Below are positions 27,244 through 35,557 of a stretch of DNA of 64,000 nucleotides, piece after piece. How positions within the stretch are numbered: position 1 is the first letter of the stretch; every line of letters begins with the position of its first letter. The translations under genes and the position numbers were made by a program. Location of the stretch: contig CAJYNG010000022.1 in assembly GCA_913775725.1 (NCBI GenBank), positions 212,997-276,996 on the forward strand, in the 5' to 3' direction. Under the pieces are notes generated by a model. That model did no database searches. It saw only the letters and a list, made by a program, of their open reading frames with translations, and was not told the DNA's origin. Origin of the DNA: an uncultured Stenotrophomonas sp. GTDB lineage: Bacteria > Pseudomonadota > Gammaproteobacteria > Xanthomonadales > Xanthomonadaceae.

Positions 27244-30200
27244 ATGATTCTCAACTTCTTCCGCTTCGAGCTGCGCGAGCAGCTGCGCTCCCCGCTGCTG
27301 TGGCTGCTGGCCGGTCTGTTCGCCCTGCTTGCCTTCGCCGCCGCGTCCAGCGACGCGGTGCAGATCGGCGGTGGCGCCGGCAACGTGCACAGCAATGCGC
27401 CCACCGTGATCGCACAGATGCTGGGCATCTTCACCCTGCTCGGCATGCTGGTCACCGCACTGTTCGTCAGCAACGCGCTGTTGCGTGACTTCGAACTCGG
27501 CACCGCCGAACTGATCTTCGCCAGCCCGGTGAAACGCCGCGACTACCTGGCCGGACGCATCGCCGCCGCCCTGGCGGCAGGCTTGCTGGTCTACGTGCTG
27601 ATCGCGTTCGGCCTATGGCTGGCACCGTTCATGCCGTGGGTCGATCCCGAACGCATGGGCCCGATCAGCTGGCAGGGCTATGCATGGACGTTCGCAGTCA
27701 TCGTCATTCCCAACCTGTTGTTCACCACCGCGCTGCTGTCGCTGCTGGCCGCGGTGACCCGCTCGATCCTGTGGGTCTACATCGGCCTGGTGGCCTACCT
27801 GGTGCTGTATGGCGCCAGCGCGGCCCTGCTGCGCGACATCGACAACACGTGGATCGCGGTGCTGAGCGAGCCGCTGGGCATGCGCGCACTGGGCCGCACG
27901 ATCCGCTACTGGTCCACCGCCGAACGCAACAACGGCATTCCCGAACTGGCCGGTTACCTGCTGGCCAACCGCGCCCTGTGGTTGGGTGTGGCTGCCGTAC
28001 TGTTCGCCGCCACCTTCGCGCTGTTCCGCACCGAACGCAGCGGCAGCGGCAGTGGCCGTCGGCGCTGGGGCCGCAGGCAGGCGCAACCGGTTGCCGATGC
28101 CGCCGGCATCCGCCCCTCCCGCGCGACGCTGCCGCGCGTGGTACCGGCGTTCACTGCTACCACCGCGTGGCAGCAGTTCCTGCGCCAGGTCCGCTTCGAT
28201 ACACGCGGCGTCCTGCGCAGCGTGCCGTTCATCGTGCTGCTGGTACTGGGCCTGGCCAACTTCCTGCCCAGCGCGCTGTTCCGGCAGACCCTGTACGGCA
28301 CCTCGATCTGGCCCGTCACCTCGCAGATGATCATGGGGCTGCAGGGCGCCTTCAGCTGGCTGCTGGTGATCATCGTGTTGTTCTTCGCCGGTGAGCTGGT
28401 CTGGAAGGAGCGCAGCGCGCGCATCAATGAAGTGACCGATGCCATGCCGGTGCCGAACTGGGTACCGCTGCTGGCCAAGTTCACCGCACTGCTGGCCGTG
28501 ATCGTCTGCTTCCAGGCCGCCGGCGCCTTCGCTGCGATGGGCGTGCAGCTGGCCAAGGGCTACACGCATCTGGAGCCGCTGCTGTACCTGCGCAGCCTGG
28601 CGCTGGATTCGGTGGTGTACGTGCTGATGGGCGGCATGGCGCTGGTGCTGCAGGTGCTGACCAACAACAAATTCGTCGGCTACGCGCTGCTGATCGTGGT
28701 GATGATCGGCCAGGGCGTGCTGGGCATGCTCGACTACACGCAGAACATCTGCAACTTCGGCAGCTGGCCGATCGCTCCCTATTCGGACATGAACGGCTAC
28801 GGCCACTTCCTCAGCGGACAGCTGGCGTTCCAGGGCTATTGGGCGTTGTTCCTGCTCGCGTTGATGTGCCTGGCGTCCGCGTTCTGGGTGCGTGGTGTCA
28901 GCCAGGGCCTGCGCCAGCGCCTGACCCTGGCCGGGCGTCGCCTGCGCGGTCCGACCGGCGCCTTCGCAGCGCTGGCAGCAGTGGCGTTCGTCGGCGTGGG
29001 CGGCTGGCTGTACTGGAGCACCAACATCCGCAACGAGTTCATCTCGCCCGACCAGCAGCTGAACCTGCAGGCCCGCTACGAGCGCGAGCTGTCGAAGTAC
29101 CGCAACCTGCCGCAACCACGCATTGTCGCCGTGGACAACCGCGTGGACCTGTTCCCGGAATCGCAGTCGATGGTGATCGATGCGAATTGGACGGTGCGCA
29201 ACACCCACGCCACACCGATCCAGGACGTGCACGTCTCGATGGGTGATGACAAGCAGCTGGTTGCGGTCGATCTGGGCGGACAGACCCTGTCGATGCACGA
29301 CGCCGCTCTCGGCTACCGCATCTACCGCCTGCAGAAGCCGCTGCAACCGGGTGAAACCCGCAGCGTCCATTTCCGGGTGGTACAGAAGCCCACTGGCATC
29401 ACCGCCGGCCAGGCGCCGAGCAACATCGTGGACAACGGCACGTTCTTCAACAGCCGCGTACTGCCGTCGTTCGGCTACAACGAAGGCGCCGAGATCAGCG
29501 ACCGCAACGAACGCCGCAAGCGCGACCTGGGTGAGCCGCGGCGCATGCCCAAGCTGGAAGACGAAGCCGCACGCGCCAACACCTACATCTCCAACGATGC
29601 CGACTGGCTCGACTTCCGCACCACGGTCTGCACGGCACCGGACCAGGTGGCGCTGGCCCCGGGTTACCTCCAGCATGAGACCACGGTCAACGGCCGGCGC
29701 TGCTTCAGCTATGCCATGGACCGGCCGATGCTGAACTTCTACGCTTATCTGTCGGCACGCTGGGAGGTGCGCAAGGCGAAGTACAAGAACATCCCGGTGG
29801 AGGTCTACTTCGACCCGGCGCACGGCTACAACGTGGACCGTATGATCGAAGCGGTGCAGAAGTCACTGGCGTACTACGAAGCGAACTTCACGCCCTACCA
29901 GCATCGCCAGGTACGCATCATCGAATTCCCCGGCTATGCCCGCTTCGCGCAGTCGTTCGCCAACACCATTCCGTATTCCGAAGCGATCGGCTTCATCGCC
30001 GACCTGCGTGATCCGGACAAGGTGGACTACGTGTTCTATGTGACCGCGCACGAGATCGCGCACCAGTGGTGGGCGCACCAGGTGATCGGTGCCAACGTGC
30101 AGGGCGCGACGGTGCTGTCCGAATCGCTGTCGCAGTATTCGGCACTGATGGTGATGGAGCAGGAGTATGGTCGCCAGCACATGCGCCAGTTCCTCAAGCG

Positions 30201-30834
30201 CGAACTGGACGGCTACCTGTCCGGCCGCGGCGGCGAAGCCATCGAGGAACAGCCGCTGGAACGCGTGGAGAACCAGCAGTACATCCACTACCAGAAGGGT
30301 TCGCTGGTGTTCTACCGGCTGCGCGAGGAGATCGGCGAGCAGGCGCTTAACCGGGCATTGAAACGTTTCCTGCAGGACAAGGGCTACCAGCAACCGCCCT
30401 ACACCACCTCGCGCGAATTGCTGACCTACATCCGCGCCGAGACCCCGGCCGACCGCCAGCAGCTGGTTACCGACCTGTTCGAGAAGATCAGTTTCTACGA
30501 CAACCGGGTGATGGCCGCCAGCGCCCGCAAGCGCGATGACGGCCGCTACGACGTGACCCTGGACCTGCACGCGGCCAAGCAGTATGCCGACGGCAAGGGC
30601 CAGGAAAGCGACGGGAAGATGGATGACTGGATCGAGGTCGGCGTGTTCGCCAATGGTCCGTCGGGCAAGGAGCGCGACCAGAAGGTGCTGTACCTGCAGC
30701 GCCACCACATCACCAGCGCCGATCCGAAGATCACGGTGACCGTGGATGAAAAGCCGGATGAAGCGGGCTTCGACCCGTATAACAAGCTGATCGACCGGGT
30801 AAGCGACGACAACCGGCGCAAGGTGACGATGTGA
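27244..30834 (+). CDS. ABC-2 type permease fused to an M1-family aminopeptidase
   Basis: A 1196-aa fusion. Residues 1-280 and about 310-600 each hold about six hydrophobic segments in ABC-2 permease style, joined by an Arg-rich linker. A final helix (about 590-605) is followed by a large extracytoplasmic part of about 590 residues. That part contains the M1 zinc site HEIAHQWW at 936-943, with H936, E937 and H940. The third ligand Glu is at +20 from H940 (LSES), one residue further than the usual +19. It pairs with the upstream ATPase. The natural substrate and whether the peptidase is active are unknown. Confidence 0.88.
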   Translation: MILNFFRFELREQLRSPLLWLLAGLFALLAFAAASSDAVQIGGGAGNVHSNAPTVIAQMLGIFTLLGMLVTALFVSNALLRDFELGTAELIFASPVKRRDYLAGRIAAALAAGLLVYVLIAFGLWLAPFMPWVDPERMGPISWQGYAWTFAVIVIPNLLFTTALLSLLAAVTRSILWVYIGLVAYLVLYGASAALLRDIDNTWIAVLSEPLGMRALGRTIRYWSTAERNNGIPELAGYLLANRALWLGVAAVLFAATFALFRTERSGSGSGRRRWGRRQAQPVADAAGIRPSRATLPRVVPAFTATTAWQQFLRQVRFDTRGVLRSVPFIVLLVLGLANFLPSALFRQTLYGTSIWPVTSQMIMGLQGAFSWLLVIIVLFFAGELVWKERSARINEVTDAMPVPNWVPLLAKFTALLAVIVCFQAAGAFAAMGVQLAKGYTHLEPLLYLRSLALDSVVYVLMGGMALVLQVLTNNKFVGYALLIVVMIGQGVLGMLDYTQNICNFGSWPIAPYSDMNGYGHFLSGQLAFQGYWALFLLALMCLASAFWVRGVSQGLRQRLTLAGRRLRGPTGAFAALAAVAFVGVGGWLYWSTNIRNEFISPDQQLNLQARYERELSKYRNLPQPRIVAVDNRVDLFPESQSMVIDANWTVRNTHATPIQDVHVSMGDDKQLVAVDLGGQTLSMHDAALGYRIYRLQKPLQPGETRSVHFRVVQKPTGITAGQAPSNIVDNGTFFNSRVLPSFGYNEGAEISDRNERRKRDLGEPRRMPKLEDEAARANTYISNDADWLDFRTTVCTAPDQVALAPGYLQHETTVNGRRCFSYAMDRPMLNFYAYLSARWEVRKAKYKNIPVEVYFDPAHGYNVDRMIEAVQKSLAYYEANFTPYQHRQVRIIEFPGYARFAQSFANTIPYSEAIGFIADLRDPDKVDYVFYVTAHEIAHQWWAHQVIGANVQGATVLSESLSQYSALMVMEQEYGRQHMRQFLKRELDGYLSGRGGEAIEEQPLERVENQQYIHYQKGSLVFYRLREEIGEQALNRALKRFLQDKGYQQPPYTTSRELLTYIRAETPADRQQLVTDLFEKISFYDNRVMAASARKRDDGRYDVTLDLHAAKQYADGKGQESDGKMDDWIEVGVFANGPSGKERDQKVLYLQRHHITSADPKITVTVDEKPDEAGFDPYNKLIDRVSDDNRRKVTM

Positions 30835-30885
30835 GGCAACGGGGCGCCGGCCTGTGCGCCGGCGCTCCACGCAACACGTGTGGGC

Positions 30886-30925
30886 TTGGCTCGGCATTAC
30901 TGTAGTGCCGAGCCATGCTCGGCAC
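30886..30925. repeat. GTAG-type repeat pair
   Basis: Head-to-head units: TTGGCTCGGCATTAC and then GTAGTGCCGAGCCATGCTCGGCAC. It lies just after the permease-peptidase stop. Confidence 0.75.
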
Positions 30926-30949
30926 ATTGTCCACGGCAGCCGCGAAAAT

Positions 30950-31243
30950 TCAGTGCACCGGGGCCTTCGGCCCGAGCAATGCCAGCAGCACATAGACCAC
31001 GATCGAGGCGACGGTGCCGAACGCTGCCGGCAACCCGAACGCCCACGCCGAACGGCCCTGCTGGCGCGCCCACTGGGCCAGATGCCAGGCCGCGCCCAGG
31101 TTGATCAGCCAGGCAATGACGAACACCGGCCACAGCACCATGCCCACCGCGCGTAGCAAGGGCATGGACACCAGCGCGGCAGCGATCGCCGCGACCAGGA
31201 AGATCAGGGCGGAGCGGGAATGGCGCGATGTGGATGCGTTCAT
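30950..31243 (-). CDS. Small membrane protein, 97 aa
   Basis: Three hydrophobic segments (SALIFLVAAIAAALVSMPLLRAVGMVLWPVFVIAWLINL with a break, and FGTVASIVVYVLLALLG). No family is certain. Its start overlaps the stop of the upstream GNAT gene by four bases (ATGA), so they form an operon with coupled translation. Ends in a short basic/hydrophobic tail. Function unknown. Confidence 0.75.
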   Translation of the reverse strand: MNASTSRHSRSALIFLVAAIAAALVSMPLLRAVGMVLWPVFVIAWLINLGAAWHLAQWARQQGRSAWAFGLPAAFGTVASIVVYVLLALLGPKAPVH

Positions 31244-31704
31244 GCGGCCAACCTGCGCACCATCACCAACACGCGATAGCTGCGGTTGTCGGCTTCCTGC
31301 AGCGGCTTCCAGCCCAGCCGAGCGTACAGGCCGCCATCCAGCGCTTCGGTCTGTAGATACAACTCGGAAACACCCATCCGCGCCGCCTGCGCCGCCGCCT
31401 GTTCCACCAGCGCGCCAGCCAGCCCACGCCCGCGATGGCTGTCGGCCACGAACACGCTGCCCAGCCAGTGCTCGTACTGCGGGAAGGCCTGCATCTCGCG
31501 GCGCTTGAGCTGGACTGCGCCGACCACCTGACCGTCATCGAATGCGGCGATCAGGTGCGGGAAACCTTCGGCGTCCTGCGGCGGGTTGAGCCGCTGCAGT
31601 TCCTGTTCCAGCGACAGGCCGGCGTCCTGGCCCCATTCCGCGTGGTACCACTGGGCCAATTGCTGCCGTGCCGGTGCGTCGGCGGGTAATACCCTGAATT
31701 CCAT
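31240..31704 (-). CDS. GNAT-family N-acetyltransferase
   Basis: A 154-aa acetyltransferase (MEFRVLPADAPARQQLAQWYHAEW start at 31702-31704, chosen over an in-frame TTG six bases earlier). The core has GSVFVADSHRGRGLAGALVEQAAAQAARMGVSELYLQTE with the acetyl-CoA P-loop RGRGLAGAL, followed by LYARLGWKPLQEA. Substrate unknown. Overlaps the membrane protein gene downstream by four bases, so it heads a two-gene operon. Confidence 0.88.
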   Translation of the reverse strand: MEFRVLPADAPARQQLAQWYHAEWGQDAGLSLEQELQRLNPPQDAEGFPHLIAAFDDGQVVGAVQLKRREMQAFPQYEHWLGSVFVADSHRGRGLAGALVEQAAAQAARMGVSELYLQTEALDGGLYARLGWKPLQEADNRSYRVLVMVRRLAA

Positions 31705-31768
31705 GACCAAGCCTCGATCCCGATGTCGCCCAAGGGGATCACGGACGGCGTTCGAAGGGAAGCCTTCT

Positions 31769-31837
31769 GTAGCGTCGAGCCGTGCTCGACTGAGCGGGCA
31801 TTGTGCGAAAGGCAGCCGAGCATGGGCTCGGCTCTAC
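31769..31837. repeat. GTAG-type repeat pair
   Basis: GTAGCGTCGAGCCGTGCTCGAC followed 27 bases later by the inverse unit CCGAGCATGGGCTCGGCTCTAC. Confidence 0.85.
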
Positions 31838-31844
31838 AGGACAA

Positions 31845-32231
31845 TCAGCCCTGGGCGAAATCCTTGAGGATTTCGCCGATTCCGCTGGGCGAGATCTCGA
31901 AGCCCAGCGGGGTGCCCGGGTTGATCACCACGCCATAGCCACCCGGCACGCGGCGCAGCACGTCCAGCATCAGCCAGCGGATCTGGTGCGGTGCCTGCTG
32001 GCCGTAGATGCCCACCCGCGACGGATCGGTGAACACGGCCACGTGCAGGGTGCCCTGCTTGTCGAACAGCAGCGGGTCGAAGCCGCTGCCGTCGGGGGTG
32101 ACCAGGCTGCCGGTCAGCAGCACTATCTCGGAAGCGACGAAGGCCTCCATGAAAGCGCGGATCGGCACCGCCCCGTCCATCGCCGCCTTCAGCAGGGTTT
32201 CGATCGGGGTGTGCGGGGCGAGGTCGGTCAT
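31845..32231 (-). CDS. SseB-family protein
   Basis: A 128-aa soluble protein: TPIETLLKAAMDGAVPIRAFMEAFVASEIVLLTGSL is the SseB N-terminal domain pattern, followed by DKQGTLHVAVFTDPSRV. SseB-like proteins are small single-domain proteins of uncertain function, often implicated in stress or sulfur-related roles. It is flanked on both sides by GTAG repeats and has no operon partner. Confidence 0.7.
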   Translation of the reverse strand: MTDLAPHTPIETLLKAAMDGAVPIRAFMEAFVASEIVLLTGSLVTPDGSGFDPLLFDKQGTLHVAVFTDPSRVGIYGQQAPHQIRWLMLDVLRRVPGGYGVVINPGTPLGFEISPSGIGEILKDFAQG

Positions 32232-32262
32232 GGCGATACGGCAGGAGGTCGGGAGGCCTATT

Positions 32263-32337
32263 GTAGAGCCGAGCCCACGCTCGGCTGCCCCTGTCTGCGT
32301 TCCGTAGAAGCGCAGCCGAGCATAGGCTCGGCTCTAC
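32263..32337. repeat. GTAG-type repeat pair
   Basis: GTAGAGCCGAGCCCACGCTCGGCT and, 26 bases on, the inverse unit CCGAGCATAGGCTCGGCTCTAC. It lies between the SseB gene and the 3' end of the amylase gene. Confidence 0.85.
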
Positions 32338-32357
32338 AGCCGCCCAGCCCAGGCCCG

Positions 32358-34070
32358 TCAGCGCCCTAGACGCAAGTCCCGCGCCTTCTGGTCGGTCATC
32401 GCCTTGTCCAGCTCGGCCTGCAGCGCCGGCTGCTGCACGGAGGCATCCAGCACGTACACCTTCACGCCATGCGCGGGCACTTCGGCCTTCAGGGAGGCAT
32501 CCACCTGCAACGAACCGCCGTCCAGCGCATCACGCCAGCGGCCAGCCTGGACGTAACGCGCCACGGTGAGAGTCCTGGCCTGGTCGCCCTTGTTCAGCAG
32601 CACCAGCGCGGTCTGCGCCACCTCACCCTGTTGCAGCACGCGGAAGAACACCGCCTCATCCCCCTGCAGGCGCTCGTTCACCTGCAGGCCGCGCTGCAGC
32701 GCCGGGGTGGCTTCGCGCAGTCGCGCGATGCGCTGCAGCGGCGCGAAGATCGGACTCTTCGGCGCAGCATCCACGCGCGGCTGACCGAAGTAGGCACGGT
32801 TGCCGGCGTGCTCGGCGCGGCCACGCATGAAGCCGGTTTCCGAGCCGTAGTAGACCACCGGAATACCGCGCGCGGTGAACAGCCAGTTATGCGCATCGAT
32901 GAAACCGCTGTCGCTGGCCTGCAGGCGCGGCATGTCGTGGTTGTCGTAGAAGCTCATCAGCTCATACGGGTTGGCGTACGGCCCCCCGCTCAGGTGCAGC
33001 GGCTCGGCCAGGGTCTCGAAGCCCTTGCCGGCGGTGCCGAAGGTCTGCTCCAGTGCGCCGCGCAGCGGGAAGTCGAGCACGCTGACATTGGCGTTGGCCG
33101 GCCAGGTGTGCTCGGCAATGGTCGCCGCGTTGTAGTCGAAGGCTTCGCCGAACATGAACATACCCGGGTGCTTGGCGCGGATGCGCTTCACGAAGGCATG
33201 CCACCACGGGTGCGGCAGCCAGCCGATGGTGTCGATGCGCAACGCGTCCACGCCCTGCGCGGTCCACTGCAGGTAGGCGCCGACCAGGTAGTCCATCACC
33301 GCCGGATTGTCCTGGTTGAAGTCGGACAGCTCAGCCAGATTGCCGTCGAAGATCGAACCGTCCTTGCCGTCGACCGGACCGATGTTGTTGTAGAACGCGT
33401 GCAGCGGATTGTGCTTCGGATCCAGTTTCTGCGGCGGCAGGTTCTGGTGGTCGGCAATCAGCTTTCCGTCCTTGTCGAAGATCTGGCCGAACTGCGGCTG
33501 CCGCGTCGGCATGGTCCAGGCCGGCGAGCCGTGGTTGCCCACGATATCCAGTACGACCTTCAACCCAGCACCGTGCAGGCCCTTGGTCAGCCCGGCGAAG
33601 TCCAGGTCCTTGCTCGGCAGGTGCTCATCGAGTTTGTAGAAGTTGATGCCCCAGTACCCGTGGTAGCCGGTCTTGCCGCGGTCGGTCAGTGTGCTGGTGC
33701 AGCTGATCGGCTTGCTGCCAGTGAAGGCTTCGTCCGGGTTGTCGATGATGGGGGTGATCCACACCGCGCCGAAGCCCAGGTCGCGGATGTACTGCGCGTT
33801 GTCGAGCACGCCGCGGAAGTCGCCTCCGAGATAGCCGATGTTGCCGTCCACCTTGTCCGGGCATGGCACCGGAATATCGAAGGTGCGGTGCGCGCCACCC
33901 TGGTCACGATGGTCGTTGGACGGATCACCGTTGACGAAGCGGTCGGTGACCACGAAGTACACCGCATCACTGGCAAACGGCTCGGAGGTACCCACATAGT
34001 CCGGACGCGGCGCGGCCACCGCCTGACCGGCCAGCACCAGGGAAACAGCAACAGACAGCGCACCACGCAT
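32358..34070 (-). CDS. Secreted GH13 alpha-amylase-family enzyme
   Basis: A 570-aa exported glycoside hydrolase. The signal peptide is MRGALSVAVSLVLAGQAVAA. GGAGGTG is upstream of the ATG, which overlaps the permease stop as TGATG. GH13 motifs: VVLDIVGNHGSP (region I), GVDALRIDTIGW (nucleophile Asp), MFMFGEAFDY (acid/base Glu) and FYDNHDMPRL (stabiliser). An early FVNGDPSNDHRD is the calcium-site region seen in extracellular amylases and cyclodextrin-forming enzymes. It would cut starch or maltodextrin in the periplasm or outside. Last gene of the operon with the MFS and six-hairpin enzyme. Confidence 0.9.
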   Translation of the reverse strand: MRGALSVAVSLVLAGQAVAAPRPDYVGTSEPFASDAVYFVVTDRFVNGDPSNDHRDQGGAHRTFDIPVPCPDKVDGNIGYLGGDFRGVLDNAQYIRDLGFGAVWITPIIDNPDEAFTGSKPISCTSTLTDRGKTGYHGYWGINFYKLDEHLPSKDLDFAGLTKGLHGAGLKVVLDIVGNHGSPAWTMPTRQPQFGQIFDKDGKLIADHQNLPPQKLDPKHNPLHAFYNNIGPVDGKDGSIFDGNLAELSDFNQDNPAVMDYLVGAYLQWTAQGVDALRIDTIGWLPHPWWHAFVKRIRAKHPGMFMFGEAFDYNAATIAEHTWPANANVSVLDFPLRGALEQTFGTAGKGFETLAEPLHLSGGPYANPYELMSFYDNHDMPRLQASDSGFIDAHNWLFTARGIPVVYYGSETGFMRGRAEHAGNRAYFGQPRVDAAPKSPIFAPLQRIARLREATPALQRGLQVNERLQGDEAVFFRVLQQGEVAQTALVLLNKGDQARTLTVARYVQAGRWRDALDGGSLQVDASLKAEVPAHGVKVYVLDASVQQPALQAELDKAMTDQKARDLRLGR

Positions 34071-35557
34071 CACACCACCTCCGGACGGGACGGAACCCAC
34101 AACACGCACAGGCCGGCGATGAACAGGCTGCAGCCGCCCAGCACCAGTACATGCATCGGCTGGCCACCCAGCAGCGTACGCAGGGCGAAGCCGAGCGCGC
34201 TGGCCGCGACCAGCTGCGGGATCACGATGAAGAAATTGAAGATGCCCATGTACACGCCCATCTTCGACGCCGGCACGCTGTCGGACAGCAGTGCATAAGG
34301 CAGCGAAAGAATGGACGCCCAGGCAAAGCCGACGCCGACCATCGACAGCAGCAGCCAGTGCGGGTCGCGGATGAACATCAGCGAGACCAGCCCGGCACCG
34401 CCCAGCCACAGGTTGACCAGGTGGCTCCAGCGCAGGCCGATCGCACGCACCATGAGTGGAATCAGCACCGCCGCCAACGCGGCGAAACCGTTATAGGCGC
34501 CAAACAGCACGCCCACCCAGTTGGCACCCTCGTTGTAGGCCGCCGACTCCGGTTCGGTCGAACCGAAGTGGGCGCCGGCCACTGCTGCGGTGGTGTAGAT
34601 CCACATCGCAAACAGCGCGAACCACGAGAAGAACTGCACCCAGGCCAGCCGCCGCATCGTGACCGGCATCGCGCGCAGGTCGCCGACGATGGCGGCCAGC
34701 ATGTGCGTGGCCGGCAACGTGCGCGCGAGCGCCAGCAGCAGGCCGTAGCCGGCACACAGGCCGGCCAGCACGTACAGCATCCGGTCGCCCTGCCGCCAGG
34801 CGATCAGCAGCGCCAGCAGCACGCCCAGTCCCAGCCATACGGCCACCTGCGCCCAGGGCGCCGGACCGCTGATCGTCGCCGCTGCGTGATGTGCCGGCGG
34901 CTCGGCATCATCGAACCCGGCCAGCTCCGCCGGTGAATATTCGCGGGTGCTGACCACCGTCCAGGTGATCGCCGCCAGCAGCACCACCGCGCCGAAGTAG
35001 AACGCATAGCGCACGGTGTCCGGCACTTCACCTGCGGCGGCCGTATTGGCGACGCCGAAGTGGGCCAGGATGAACGGCAGGAAGCTGGCGACGATGGCGC
35101 CCACGCCGATGAAGAAGCTCTGCATGGCATAGCCGGTCGGGCGCTGGCGCGGTGCCAGCTGATCGCCGACGAACGCGCGGAACGGCTCCATCGATACGTT
35201 GATCGAGGCATCCAGCACCCACAGCGTACCGGCCGCGATCCACAGCGTCGGCGAATTCGGCATCACCAGCAGCGCCAGCGTGGTCAGCACTGCACCGATC
35301 ATGAAGTACGGACGACGGCGACCCCAGCGCGTCCAGGTGCGGTCTGACAGGTAACCGATCACCGGCTGCACCAGCAGACCGGTCAGCGGTGCGGCGATCC
35401 ACAGACCCGGTACCGCTTCGATGTCCGCGCCCAGCGTCTCGAAGATGCGGCTGGCATTGGCGTTCTGCAGGGCGAATCCGAACTGGATGCCGAGGAAGCC
35501 GAAGCACATGTTCCAGATCTGCCAGAACGACAGCTGCGGTTTTGCCGTGCGATTCAT
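34070..35557 (-). CDS. MFS sugar transporter of the maltodextrin locus
   Basis: A 495-aa membrane protein with about twelve hydrophobic segments. The motif YLSDRTWTRWGRRRPYFMIGAVL is typical of the sucrose/maltose-type GPH or SUT-like MFS group of Xanthomonads. It overlaps the six-hairpin gene by four bases (ATGA) and the amylase by one (TGATG), so the three are strictly coupled. Proposed cargo is maltose or short maltodextrins, from its neighbours. Inner membrane. Confidence 0.88.
   Translation of the reverse strand: MNRTAKPQLSFWQIWNMCFGFLGIQFGFALQNANASRIFETLGADIEAVPGLWIAAPLTGLLVQPVIGYLSDRTWTRWGRRRPYFMIGAVLTTLALLVMPNSPTLWIAAGTLWVLDASINVSMEPFRAFVGDQLAPRQRPTGYAMQSFFIGVGAIVASFLPFILAHFGVANTAAAGEVPDTVRYAFYFGAVVLLAAITWTVVSTREYSPAELAGFDDAEPPAHHAAATISGPAPWAQVAVWLGLGVLLALLIAWRQGDRMLYVLAGLCAGYGLLLALARTLPATHMLAAIVGDLRAMPVTMRRLAWVQFFSWFALFAMWIYTTAAVAGAHFGSTEPESAAYNEGANWVGVLFGAYNGFAALAAVLIPLMVRAIGLRWSHLVNLWLGGAGLVSLMFIRDPHWLLLSMVGVGFAWASILSLPYALLSDSVPASKMGVYMGIFNFFIVIPQLVAASALGFALRTLLGGQPMHVLVLGGCSLFIAGLCVLWVPSRPEVV

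Noticed and set aside
27613-29823. Long minus-strand open frame opposite the permease-peptidase gene
   Set aside because: Its residues are His/Gln/Arg-rich with no family motif, and the plus-strand gene has strong domain evidence. High GC makes long antisense frames common.
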